A stretch of 34,361 nt of DNA from Candidatus Binatia bacterium (lineage in GTDB: Bacteria; Desulfobacterota; Binatia; UBA12015), in assembly GCA_019749875.1 (NCBI GenBank), contig JAIEPK010000002.1:1-34361 (forward strand). Direction: 5' to 3'. Under the pieces are notes generated by a model. That model was not told the DNA's origin and searched no databases. It was given only the letters and a program-made list of their open reading frames with translations. Made by a program: the position numbers and the translations under genes. Shown here in pieces: positions 19,687 to 28,793 of the stretch. Positions within the stretch are counted from its first letter, which is position 1. Every line of letters starts with the position of its first letter.

Positions 19687-21582
19687 TCAGGAGCGCGGCG
19701 CTGCGGCCGGGCCGACGTCGAGCCGCTCCAGGCGCTGCTCGATGTCGCGGCGCGTGAGCCAGTCGAAGCGCGCGTCGTGCGGGTCGTAGTCGCGATCCCA
19801 CGCGGCGAGGGCGCCCTCGAGCAACGGACGCAGGCGCTCGCTGCGAACACCGAAGTCGCGGTAGACGTCGAACAGCACCACCGCCACGTGCGGATCGCCC
19901 GGGTTCAGCGCCTCGGCCCGGTCGAGCGACGCGAGCCCGGCCGCCTCGTCGCCGAGCGCCAGCGAGCGCGCGCCGAGACGCGCGTGATACTCGGCGTAGC
20001 GTGCGCGCACGGCGTCGACGAAGAGGTCGTCCGGCGCGTCGTCGAGGCCCGCGTCGCGCGGCGGTCCCGGCAGCGGCACGAACTCGGCCCAGCGTCGCCG
20101 CGCGTCGCTCGGCGGCAGCGGGCCGTGCTCGAGCACGGAGAGCAGCCCGCGCGGCACGGCCACCCGATCGCGCAGCGCCGGCATCGCGTCGCGCATCGCA
20201 TCGCTCAGCGGGTCCCCGAGCAGCATCGAGTACGGCTCGCCGTGCCAGCCGTACTCGTGCGAGATCAGGTGCACGTCGGGCCGCAGGCCTTCGACGTAGC
20301 GTGCGTACAGCACCGGATAGACGACGGCGTCGCCGACCGGGAGGATGCCGGCGCTCGGCGGTGCCGAGTCCAGCAGGTCGAGCGCGAGATCGCGGGCGAT
20401 CCGATCGTTCCGGTGCGAGGCCACGTCGTAGCCACGCAGCACGCTCCATGCGACCGCGGCGGCGACTGCACCGGTCGCGAGGCGCCGTGCGGCAGCCCCC
20501 CGTCGCGTCGCAGCCACGCGCAACGCGTGCACGCCCGCGGCGATCCACAGCGCGATCATCGCGTGCACCTGGAAGTAGAAGACGCGCTGCGCATAGATCC
20601 AGAGCCGCGTGTGCGGTGCGCGCAGCTGCACGTTCAGCCCCAGCGTTCCGATGAGCGCGATCGCGAGCGTCGTGACCAGCACGTCGCGCATGCCGCGCGG
20701 CCAGGCGACGAGCCCGACCAGCGCGAGCAACGCGAGCGGCCAGCCGAACCAGCGCGCAGCATCGCGCCACGCGTCGCTCGTGTGCAGCAGGACGTCGCCG
20801 ACGCCGCCTGCCATGCGCTCCGACTCGACCGGCGTGAAGTAGGCGTCGCGACGTACGTGCGCGACGAAGGCTGCGAGCGTGCGCGGGTTGCCGACGTTCA
20901 GCGGTGGATCCGCCGCCGCGCGCAGCGGCAGATAGAGATAGACCGACAGGCCGAGCACCAGCAGCAACGCCCCGACCAGCAGCACGCGTGGCCGCAGCAG
21001 CGCACGCCAGTCCAGGTAGACGAGCAGCCCCAGCACCGGCAGCGCAACCAGCGCCAGCAGGAAGTGGTTCGTCATCCCGAGCCCGACCGTGAACGCCAGT
21101 GCGTACAGCCAGCGCGGCCGACGATCGTCGCGCCAGCACAGCGCGAGCAGGAGCAGCAGCACGCACAGCGCCGTGTTGAGCGCGTACACCTCGGCGATCA
21201 CAGCCTGCGACCAGAAGATCGTCGAGGCGCCGAGCGCCAGCGCGCCGAGCAGCGCGGCGCCGCGATCGTCGAGCACGCGCAGGGCGATGCGGAACACGAG
21301 CCACACCGCCGCCGCGGCGGCGACACCGCTGCTCCAGTGCACGCGCTCGGCGATGGTTCCGCCCGGCAGCCAGGTGAAGAGGTGCGCCCACAGGCACCAC
21401 AGCGGGTAGCCGGGCGGATGCGGAATGCCGAGACGGTACGCCGCGGTGATGAACTCGCCGGAGTCCTCGAGCGTCACCGTCGGTGCCGCGGTCCACACGT
21501 ACAGCAGCAGCGGCAGGCCGAACGCGGCGAGGTCGCAGGGTGCGTCGCGATCGCCGCGACGCCGATGCTCGCCGTCGACCAT
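19687..21582 (-). CDS. DUF2723 domain membrane protein (GT-C-like, protein O-mannosyltransferase-like)
   Basis: 631 aa; WTAAPTVTLEDSGEFITAAYRLGIPHPPGYPLWCLWAHLFTWLPGG is the DUF2723 N-terminal signature; multi-TM then soluble C-terminus. Confidence 0.88.
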   Translation of the reverse strand: MVDGEHRRRGDRDAPCDLAAFGLPLLLYVWTAAPTVTLEDSGEFITAAYRLGIPHPPGYPLWCLWAHLFTWLPGGTIAERVHWSSGVAAAAAVWLVFRIALRVLDDRGAALLGALALGASTIFWSQAVIAEVYALNTALCVLLLLLALCWRDDRRPRWLYALAFTVGLGMTNHFLLALVALPVLGLLVYLDWRALLRPRVLLVGALLLVLGLSVYLYLPLRAAADPPLNVGNPRTLAAFVAHVRRDAYFTPVESERMAGGVGDVLLHTSDAWRDAARWFGWPLALLALVGLVAWPRGMRDVLVTTLAIALIGTLGLNVQLRAPHTRLWIYAQRVFYFQVHAMIALWIAAGVHALRVAATRRGAAARRLATGAVAAAVAWSVLRGYDVASHRNDRIARDLALDLLDSAPPSAGILPVGDAVVYPVLYARYVEGLRPDVHLISHEYGWHGEPYSMLLGDPLSDAMRDAMPALRDRVAVPRGLLSVLEHGPLPPSDARRRWAEFVPLPGPPRDAGLDDAPDDLFVDAVRARYAEYHARLGARSLALGDEAAGLASLDRAEALNPGDPHVAVVLFDVYRDFGVRSERLRPLLEGALAAWDRDYDPHDARFDWLTRRDIEQRLERLDVGPAAAPRS

Positions 21583-21655
21583 CGCTCAGCCTGCGCGCCG
21601 TGCGGGTTCCCGTCGCGGCGCGGGATCTCGCCGCAGCACCACCCTCGCGCCGGCG

Positions 21656-23293
21656 TCAAGCATGAGTGTCGGCCGTCATGCGCGCCAGCAGCGCCGCCTT
21701 GTCGACCTTCATGCCGGGCGTGAGGGGCAGCTCCGCGCACACGACGACACGGTCGGGCGCCTTGTAGTCGGCGATGTGTCGCTTGACGAACGCACGTACG
21801 TCGTCGGCGTCCGGGGGCCGCGCGGGATCGCGCGGCACGAGGAAGGCCACGCCGCGCTCGCCGAGCACCGGGTCCGGAATCCCGATCACCGCCACCTGCG
21901 CGATCTGCGGGTGCTCGCCGAGCACCGCCTCGACCTCGACGGGATACACGTTGTAGCCGCCGCGGATGTACATCTCCTTCTTGCGCCCGACGAGCTTCAG
22001 GTAGCCGTCCTGGTCCAGCACGCCGAGGTCGCCGGTGTAGTAGAAGCCGTCGGCGTCGAGTACCTGTGCCGTCGCCTCGGGCTGCTTCCAGTAGCCGCGC
22101 ATCACGGCCGGCGAGCGGATCGCGACCTCGCCCACCTCGCCGGGCGGCAGCGGCCGGCGCGCGTCGTCGACCACGCGCAGCTCGGCGATGTCGCTCGCGC
22201 GCCCCACGGTGTTCGCGAGGCGCTCTTCGCCGTCGCCGCGTCGCGACCCGGTGCCGACCGCGGTCTCGGTGCAGGCGTAGCGCGTCACCAGCTCGATGCC
22301 GAGGCGCTCACGGATGCTGCGCACGAGCTCCGGCGTGAACGGCGCACCGCCGATCGCACCGGTACGCAGCGACGACAGGTCGAAGCGCTCGAGCTCGGGA
22401 TCCATGAGGATCAGCGAGAACTGCGCCGGCACGCCGCCGACGTACGTGATGCGCTCGCGCGCGATGGTCTCGAGGACGGTGCGTGCCTTGAAGGTCTCCA
22501 GCAGCACGGTGGTCTGCGCGCCGGCGACGTTGGCGACGATCTTGGTCATGAAGCCGACGTGCGAGAACGGCGTGCCGGTCGCGAGCGAGCGCTCCCCGTA
22601 CTCCTGCAGCATCTCGGCACGGGTCGGTCGGATCGCGTCGAGGTTCGCGTAGCTGAACGCGGCACCCTTCGGCTTGCCGGTGGTACCGCTGGTGTAGACG
22701 AGCGCCACCAGGTCGTCCGGCGACAGGTCGACCTTCGGCGGGTTCGGGTGTCGCGACGGCCCGCCCTCCTCGTCCACCCCTTCGACCGCGGCGAGCGTCG
22801 TCAGCGACGGCGCCCGCACCTCGGGGTCGCGGTTGCAGGCTTTCCCCGGCGCCTCACGTGTCCCGCCCGCGACGACCACGTGCTCGAGGGTCGCGATGCG
22901 CGCCCCGAGGCGCCGCACCAGCGACGCCAGCTCGCGCTCGCCCAGGCGCTCCAGCGTGACCACCGCGCGCGCGCCGCTGTCGCGCAGCACGTGCTCGATC
23001 TCGCCGTCGCCGAAGCGCGGATTGATCCCGGTGGTGATCACGCCGATCTTCGCCGCGGCGAGGTAGCAGAGCGCGTACTCGACCCGCGGCGGCAGCAGGA
23101 TCGCGAGCACGTCGCCCTTCGCGAAGCCGAGCTCCACGAGGCCGGCCGCGATGGCGTCGGAGCGGCGGTCCCAGTCGGCGTACGTCAAGCGGCGCTGCAC
23201 TCCGTCCGGATCGCGCGGATCGCGGTACACGAACGCATCGCGTGCGCCGTCGTCGCGCGCGATCTCACGCAGCCAGTCGCCGAGCAGCTTCAC
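21656..23293 (-). CDS. Class I adenylate-forming acyl-CoA ligase/synthetase
   Basis: 545 aa; LVALVYTSGTTGKPKGAAFSY, GYWKQPEATAQVLDADGFYYTGDLGVLDQDGYLKLVGRKKEMYIRGGYNVYPVEVE. Confidence 0.93.
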   Translation of the reverse strand: MKLLGDWLREIARDDGARDAFVYRDPRDPDGVQRRLTYADWDRRSDAIAAGLVELGFAKGDVLAILLPPRVEYALCYLAAAKIGVITTGINPRFGDGEIEHVLRDSGARAVVTLERLGERELASLVRRLGARIATLEHVVVAGGTREAPGKACNRDPEVRAPSLTTLAAVEGVDEEGGPSRHPNPPKVDLSPDDLVALVYTSGTTGKPKGAAFSYANLDAIRPTRAEMLQEYGERSLATGTPFSHVGFMTKIVANVAGAQTTVLLETFKARTVLETIARERITYVGGVPAQFSLILMDPELERFDLSSLRTGAIGGAPFTPELVRSIRERLGIELVTRYACTETAVGTGSRRGDGEERLANTVGRASDIAELRVVDDARRPLPPGEVGEVAIRSPAVMRGYWKQPEATAQVLDADGFYYTGDLGVLDQDGYLKLVGRKKEMYIRGGYNVYPVEVEAVLGEHPQIAQVAVIGIPDPVLGERGVAFLVPRDPARPPDADDVRAFVKRHIADYKAPDRVVVCAELPLTPGMKVDKAALLARMTADTHA

Positions 23294-23892
23294 GCATCAC
23301 CTCCCGGCGGAACGACGGCGAGCGCACGCAGGCGGAACAGCGCCGCCGCGACGTCGTTGAACACCAGGCTGCCGATCTGGAACACGTCGTCTCCGGGAAT
23401 CACGCGCGCGTACAGCGCCGACGTCGTCACGGTGAGCTCTCCGATCTCGAGCGTGCGGCGCTCGCCGGTCGCGAGGGCGAGCTCGATCGTCGCCTGCGGC
23501 GGATCGAGGCCGAAGTCGCTCATCGGCTTGCCGTCGGGCGAGAAGCGATCGATCTCCGCCATCCCGACGATCTCGCGCACCAGTCCGTCGAGCGCCTGAT
23601 CGACCTCCTGCTGCGACGGCGGCGGCGTGCCGGGCTCCGCAGGGCTCGTCCCGGGGCCGAGGCGGATCTCGTCCACCTGCCAGCCGGCGGCGGCGCGGTG
23701 GGCACGCAGCACGCCCTGCCAGCTGGTGATCGACAGCGCCCGGACGTCGCTCGCCGGCAGCTCGAGCACCGGCTTCGCCGCGGCACCCGGCGGCGGTGGC
23801 GGCGGCGGCTCGAGCCGCCACGCGACCCACGCGGCCGCGAGGGACAGCGCGATCACCGCGAGCGACAGCAGGCTCCGCCGGAGAGGCGACAT
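23290..23892 (-). CDS. DUF4340 domain protein
   Basis: 200 aa from ATG 23892; N-terminal TM then a proline run (EPPPPPPPG); VRALSITSWQGVLRAHRAAAGWQVDE...DFGLDPPQATIELALATGERRTLEIGELTVTTSALYARVIPGDDVFQIGSLVFNDV. Confidence 0.82.
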   Translation of the reverse strand: MSPLRRSLLSLAVIALSLAAAWVAWRLEPPPPPPPGAAAKPVLELPASDVRALSITSWQGVLRAHRAAAGWQVDEIRLGPGTSPAEPGTPPPSQQEVDQALDGLVREIVGMAEIDRFSPDGKPMSDFGLDPPQATIELALATGERRTLEIGELTVTTSALYARVIPGDDVFQIGSLVFNDVAAALFRLRALAVVPPGGDA

Positions 23893-23900
23893 GGCGGTTC

Positions 23901-25259
23901 CTAGCGGCGGCGCCGGCGGCCGACCAGCACCAGGACACCGATCAGCAGGACGACCGCCGGCTGCGCCACGGCCGCGCTCCAGAAGATGGTCTGCGCGAGC
24001 TCGTCCGACACGTACATCGGCGACATCGGCCCGAGCTGCGTCGCCGCGGTCTCCGGGCGCGCCCCCTCGGCCCCGGTCGGCACCAGCCAGCCGATGACGT
24101 TCACCAGCAGGTTCTTGTTGCCCATCAGCGAGAAGAAGGCGTCGCTCGCGAAGTCCGCGTCGCCGACGAGCGCGATGCGCCCAGGGCGGTCCGAATCGGG
24201 TGCGACCAGCGTCACCGCCATGATGCCGATCGGTCCTTGACGGTCGCGCTGCTCGTCGAAGGTCACCTCGCCGGCACGGGTGCGCGACGCGTCCCGTGCG
24301 GCGAAGCTCTCCTGCGCCGTGCGCGCGACGATGCTCGGACCACGCGTCACGTCGTCGTGGTGGCCCGGGGCGATGTCGACCGAGCGCGCCCGACCGAGCA
24401 CCGACGGCGTCGTCATCGAGCGCACGGCGGCGTGGTCGCGATAGTACGGCACGACGACGTTCGTACCGTCGCTGCCGTAGACGCGATTGGCGCGGTCGAT
24501 CACGACGTCGTCGCCGAGAGCGAATCCGTAGCCCGCCACCCACGCCTCGAGGCGCGGCAGCACCAGCGGATCGACCGCCACGAGAACCGCGCCGCCGCGC
24601 TCCAGATACGACGTCAGCGCGCGCAGCTCTCCTTCCGCGAGGTCGGTCTCCGGCCCCGCGAGCACGACCGCGCTCGCGTCGGACGGCACGTCGGTGAGCT
24701 GCAGCAGCGTCAGCGGGCGCAGCTCGTAGCCTTCGTTGCGCAGCACCTGCGACGCGCGCGACCAGGCCTCGCCGTTGCCGGCGCCGAGCGAGCGCTCCTT
24801 GTGGCCGTCGAGGAAGTAGAGCACACGCGCGCGCTCGGCGAGGATGCGCGCGATGCCGCCGACCAGCGACTCCTCGCTGCCGGCGAACACCACGACTTCC
24901 CGCCCGTCGTACTGCAGCACCGCGCGGTCGTAGTGGTCGACGCGGTGCTCCTTCGCCCGCGCGGGATTGCGGTCGAGGTCGACCAGCTCGTAGGTCAGCT
25001 GCGGGCAGTGGTCGCGCAGCAGCTCGACCAGGTCGCGCGAGCGCTGGCGCTCGCCGCGCTCGTAGTAGAGGTCGACGTGCAGCGGCTTCTTGACCTCGCT
25101 CAGCACCGACAGCGTGTAGGGCGACAGCGACAGCATCTGCGTCGCGGTCAGATCGACGCGGCGGTTGTACAGATCCGAGAATGCCTGCAGCGCGACCGCG
25201 ACCGCGAGCACGGCGGCGAGCGACAGCACGAACGCGACCGTGTTCGCGAGTCGCTTCAC
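23901..25259 (-). CDS. Gld-type ABC transporter auxiliary protein (GldG-like)
   Basis: 452 aa; N-terminal TM, VDLTATQMLSLSPYTLSVLSEVKKPLHVDLYY..., C-terminal TM AQPAVVLLIGVLVLVGRRRRR. Confidence 0.88.
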   Translation of the reverse strand: MKRLANTVAFVLSLAAVLAVAVALQAFSDLYNRRVDLTATQMLSLSPYTLSVLSEVKKPLHVDLYYERGERQRSRDLVELLRDHCPQLTYELVDLDRNPARAKEHRVDHYDRAVLQYDGREVVVFAGSEESLVGGIARILAERARVLYFLDGHKERSLGAGNGEAWSRASQVLRNEGYELRPLTLLQLTDVPSDASAVVLAGPETDLAEGELRALTSYLERGGAVLVAVDPLVLPRLEAWVAGYGFALGDDVVIDRANRVYGSDGTNVVVPYYRDHAAVRSMTTPSVLGRARSVDIAPGHHDDVTRGPSIVARTAQESFAARDASRTRAGEVTFDEQRDRQGPIGIMAVTLVAPDSDRPGRIALVGDADFASDAFFSLMGNKNLLVNVIGWLVPTGAEGARPETAATQLGPMSPMYVSDELAQTIFWSAAVAQPAVVLLIGVLVLVGRRRRR

Positions 25260-25287
25260 CGGGACTTCTCCGCGCCGTGCACGAGCA

Positions 25288-26025
25288 TTACTTGACGCCC
25301 CGCCAGCGGCGCGAGCCGAGCGCCAGGACGGTCCAGGCGAGGAACACCGCGCTGAACAGCACGAAGAACGTGACGTCGCGCGAGTCGATGCCGCCGCGCG
25401 AGAACACGTAGAAGCGATCGAAGAGCGACAGCTTCGACAGCACCGACAGCGCCGGCGCCCCGACCGCCGCCTCGTTCCAGGTCATCACCCAGAAGAGCAG
25501 CAGCAGCGAGAACGTCACCGCCGCGGCGAGCACCTGGCTGTCGGTCAGCGCCGAGATCAGGATGCCGCAGGCGAGGAACGCGGCGCCGAGGAGAAAGAGC
25601 CCGAGGTAGCCCGCGAGCAGGGCACCGATCGCGACCGGCGCGTGCGTCTGCGTGAGCAGCGCCGGGAAGAGCAGCGTCGGCGCGAGCATCAGCAGCAGGA
25701 CCAGCAGAGACGCGAGATACTTGCCGAGCACGATCTGCACGTCGCGCAGCGGATACGTCCACAGCAGCTCGAGCGTGCCCAGGCGACGCTCCTCGGCGAA
25801 CAGGCGCATCGTCAGCAGCGGCAGCAGCGTGAGCATGATCTGCCGCATGTCGTGGAGCTGGAACTGCCACAGGCCGCGCGCGACGTCGAAGCCGCCGCTC
25901 AGCAGGAAGAACGACAGGTTCGAGTAGAAGTAGAAGCCCGACACGCCGAGAAAGAGCGTGATCACGACATACGCGAGCAGCGAGCTGAAGTAGGTCACCA
26001 GCTCCTTGCGCAGGATCGCGATCAC
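25288..26025 (-). CDS. ABC transporter permease (GldF-like)
   Basis: 245 aa; MIAILRKELVTYFSSLLAYVVITLFLGVSGFYFYSNL...LLTMRLFAEERRLGTLELLWTYPLRDVQIVLGKYLASL. Confidence 0.9.
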   Translation of the reverse strand: MIAILRKELVTYFSSLLAYVVITLFLGVSGFYFYSNLSFFLLSGGFDVARGLWQFQLHDMRQIMLTLLPLLTMRLFAEERRLGTLELLWTYPLRDVQIVLGKYLASLLVLLLMLAPTLLFPALLTQTHAPVAIGALLAGYLGLFLLGAAFLACGILISALTDSQVLAAAVTFSLLLLFWVMTWNEAAVGAPALSVLSKLSLFDRFYVFSRGGIDSRDVTFFVLFSAVFLAWTVLALGSRRWRGVK

Positions 26026-26960
26026 GCGGCCCCCTGCCGCGGCTCGTCGCCGACGTGCACCAGACGCAGGAAGATCTCCTCGAGCGACAGCGACTCGCGC
26101 GACAGCTCGAGCAGCAGGAAGCCGCGCGCGGTCACCGCACGCGACACCTCGCGCAACACGGCCTCGTCGCGCGCGTGGAAGCGGAAGCGGCCGTCGACCA
26201 CCGCCAGGTCGTGCACGCCGGGCACCGACGACAGGAGCAGGCGCAGCTCGCTCTCGGGCGCCTCGGCGCGCAGGTGCACCGTCACCGCACCTTCGATGCG
26301 GCGCGCGAGGCCGTCGGGATGGTCCTCGGCGACCACCCGCCCGCGGTTGATGATCACCACGCGCTGCGCGACCTGGCTGACTTCCGACAGGATGTGGCTC
26401 GAGAAGATGATGGTGCGCTGGCCGCGCAGGCTCTTCACCAGCTCGCGGATCTCGGCCACCTGCTCCGGGTCGAGTCCCGAGGTCGGCTCGTCGAGGATCA
26501 GCACCTGCGGGTCGCCGAGCAGCGCCTGCGCGAGCCCGACGCGCTGCCGGAAGCCCTTGCTGAGCTTGCCGACCAGGCGGCGGCGCATCTCACCGAGCGA
26601 CGTCGCGCGGATCACGCGCTCGATCTCGCTCCGCCGCGCCGCTCGCGGCAGACGCTTCGCGCGCGCGACGAACGCCAGATACTCCTCGATGCTCATCTCG
26701 GGGTAGTACGGGGCGTTCTCGGGAAAGTAGCCGACCAGGCGCCGGGTCGCGTTGGGCTCGCGCTGCACGTCGTGTCCGCCGACGCGGACGGTTCCCGACG
26801 TCGGCGGAAAGATGCCCGCGATGACGCGCATCGTGGTGGTCTTGCCGGCGCCGTTCGGGCCCAGGAAGCCGACGCATTCGCCCGGCGCGATCGTGAAGCT
26901 CACGTCGCGCACGGCGGTGAAGTCGCCGAATTCCTTGGTGAGATGCGCTACCTCGATCAT
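26022..26960 (-). CDS. ABC transporter ATP-binding protein (GldA-like)
   Basis: 312 aa; GPNGAGKTTTMRVIAG (Walker A), LSKGFRQRVGLAQAL (signature), VLILDEPTSGLDP (Walker B). Confidence 0.95.
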   Translation of the reverse strand: MIEVAHLTKEFGDFTAVRDVSFTIAPGECVGFLGPNGAGKTTTMRVIAGIFPPTSGTVRVGGHDVQREPNATRRLVGYFPENAPYYPEMSIEEYLAFVARAKRLPRAARRSEIERVIRATSLGEMRRRLVGKLSKGFRQRVGLAQALLGDPQVLILDEPTSGLDPEQVAEIRELVKSLRGQRTIIFSSHILSEVSQVAQRVVIINRGRVVAEDHPDGLARRIEGAVTVHLRAEAPESELRLLLSSVPGVHDLAVVDGRFRFHARDEAVLREVSRAVTARGFLLLELSRESLSLEEIFLRLVHVGDEPRQGAA

Positions 26961-27092
26961 GCGCGCGAGGCAGCGTTATGCGGTTCGCGGGCGGCGGGCA
27001 AGTCAGCGGACGTTTGACCGGCCGCCGGCCCGCGCGCCATCGTGACGCGACCCGCCCGGTCCGCCGTGCAGCATCGCGAAGCCGTGTGACCG

Positions 27093-27935
27093 TCAGGCAC
27101 CATCGTCCCGCCCGCTGATCGAGTATCCGCTCGCCGGGCCGCGCAGCGGCTGCAGCAGCATGCGGTCGAGGCCCAGATCGCGCGCGCTGCGGAACTGCTC
27201 GATGCCGATGGTCATACCCCCGTGGCCGTCGACCGGCTGCGCCTTGTAGGTGCCGAGCAGGCGATCCCACCACGGGACGTTGAAGCCGAAGTTGCTGTTG
27301 GTCTCGTCGGGACGGATCGAGTGGTGCACGCGGTGCATGTCGGGCGTCACCACGAGCAGGCGCAGCACCCGGTCCACGTGCAGCGGCAGCAGCACGTTGC
27401 CGTGGTTGAACATCGACGTCGCGTTGAGCACGACCTCGAACACCAGCACCGCGACCGCCGGCGGTCCGACCGCGAGCACGAAGCCGAGCTTGAGCGCCAT
27501 CGACAGCACGATCTCGAGCGGGTGGAAGCGCACGCCGGTGGTCGCGTCGAGCTCGAGGTCGGCGTGGTGCATGCGGTGCAGGCGCCACAGCGCCGGCACC
27601 GCGTGGAACATCACGTGCTGCAGGTAGATCGTCAGGTCGAGCGCGAGCAGCGAGCCGACGAACGCGGCCCATCCCGACACGCCGAGCACGTTGAGCAGGC
27701 CCCAGCCGCGCTCCTGCGCGAGCGCCGCGAGCTCGACGGCGAGCACCGGGAATGCGATGCGCAGGACGAGCGTGCTCAGCACCACGACGCCCAGGTTGCC
27801 GGTCCAGCGCAGGCGACGGCCGATGCGGCGCGGGCGGCGCGGGGCAACCACCTCCCACCACGCCATCGCGGCGAGGACGCCGACGAAGGCGAGCATGCGG
27901 ACGAGCGGCTCGTGCGCCATCAGCGCGCCCTGCAC
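27093..27935 (-). CDS. Sterol desaturase / fatty acid hydroxylase family membrane protein
   Basis: 280 aa; histidine clusters HVMFH, HRMHH, MHRVHHS in a multi-TM protein. An alternative ATG start at 27920 is possible. Confidence 0.9.
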   Translation of the reverse strand: MQGALMAHEPLVRMLAFVGVLAAMAWWEVVAPRRPRRIGRRLRWTGNLGVVVLSTLVLRIAFPVLAVELAALAQERGWGLLNVLGVSGWAAFVGSLLALDLTIYLQHVMFHAVPALWRLHRMHHADLELDATTGVRFHPLEIVLSMALKLGFVLAVGPPAVAVLVFEVVLNATSMFNHGNVLLPLHVDRVLRLLVVTPDMHRVHHSIRPDETNSNFGFNVPWWDRLLGTYKAQPVDGHGGMTIGIEQFRSARDLGLDRMLLQPLRGPASGYSISGRDDGA

Positions 27936-27989
27936 GATCGTGCTCCGTCCGGCGTCATCGAGCCCTCGCCCGACGAGTACCCGATCCCT

Positions 27990-28595
27990 TCACTCCGCAC
28001 ACGCCAGCAGGAAGCCCGACGACAGCGCCTCGACCCGGACCTTCGCGAAGCCGGCCCGCGCGAGCATCTGCTCGACGTCGGCGCGCGCGTGGAAGCGATA
28101 GACGGCCTCCGGGAAATCCCGGCTCGCCTCGTCCTTCGGCCGGAACCCGAGCACCAGGCGGCCGCCGTGGCGCAGGACCCGCCTCAGCTCGGTGAGCTGC
28201 CGGAGCGGATCGGGCCAGAAGTACAGCGTGTTCATGGCGACCGCCTTGTCGAACGTCGTATCGCCGTACGGCAGGTCGCTGCTGTCGGCGCACGACAGGC
28301 GCACCCGCCCGCTCGCGACGAGCGGGCCGCAGAGCGCCGACGCGAGCGCGTGCATGTCCGCCGAGTGATCGATGCCCGCGACGAGGCCGTCGGGGACCGC
28401 GCGCGCGATCTCGAGGACGTTGTGCCCGTGTCCAAAGCCGATCTCGAGCACGTGGTCGGTGGGCGCCAGCTCCAGCAGACGACGGGCGGCGGCGTTCCCG
28501 CCGGCCGTCTCGCGCGCCATGATCCACGCGATCACGCGCCCGAGGATCCCGCTCGGCCGCGCGGACTGGCGTGCGATGAACTCGGGGCGACGCAC
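27990..28595 (-). CDS. Class I SAM-dependent methyltransferase
   Basis: 201 aa, GTG start; DHVLEIGFGHGHNVLEIARAVPDGLVAGIDHSADM, FDKAVAMNTLYFWPDPLRQLTELRRVLRHGGRLVLGFRP. Confidence 0.92.
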   Translation of the reverse strand: MRRPEFIARQSARPSGILGRVIAWIMARETAGGNAAARRLLELAPTDHVLEIGFGHGHNVLEIARAVPDGLVAGIDHSADMHALASALCGPLVASGRVRLSCADSSDLPYGDTTFDKAVAMNTLYFWPDPLRQLTELRRVLRHGGRLVLGFRPKDEASRDFPEAVYRFHARADVEQMLARAGFAKVRVEALSSGFLLACAE

Positions 28596-28793
28596 CTACG
28601 GCTCCCCGCGGTCGCGCAGCGCGGCCTTCAGCCCGAGCCAGTAGGTCACGCAGGCGCCGGCGATCGTGCTCGCGAAGCCGACCGTCAGCTCGTTGACCCC
28701 GGCGATGCAGCTCCGCGGGATCACGAATCCGTAGCCGATGACGACGGTGGGAACGACGAAGCCCACCAGCGGCATCAGGTGGCGCGGCTTCAC
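28596..28793 (-). CDS. Small (65 aa) two-TM membrane protein of unknown function
   Basis: VKPRHLMPLVGFVVPTVVIGYGFVIPRSCIAGVNELTVGFASTIAGACVTYWLGLKAALRDRGEP; GTG start overlaps the upstream stop (GTGA); its stop abuts the downstream methyltransferase start. Confidence 0.7.
   Translation of the reverse strand: MKPRHLMPLVGFVVPTVVIGYGFVIPRSCIAGVNELTVGFASTIAGACVTYWLGLKAALRDRGEP

Noticed and set aside
19777-21723. 648-aa plus-strand ORF
   Set aside because: Antisense to the DUF2723 protein; Q/R/H-rich shadow ORF.
21425-23599. 724-aa plus-strand ORF
   Set aside because: Antisense to the acyl-CoA ligase and DUF4340 genes; no domain motifs.
25165-26706. 513-aa plus-strand ORF rich in E/Q/R
   Set aside because: Antisense to the ABC permease and ATPase, which have Walker motifs; composition is typical of a reverse-complement shadow.
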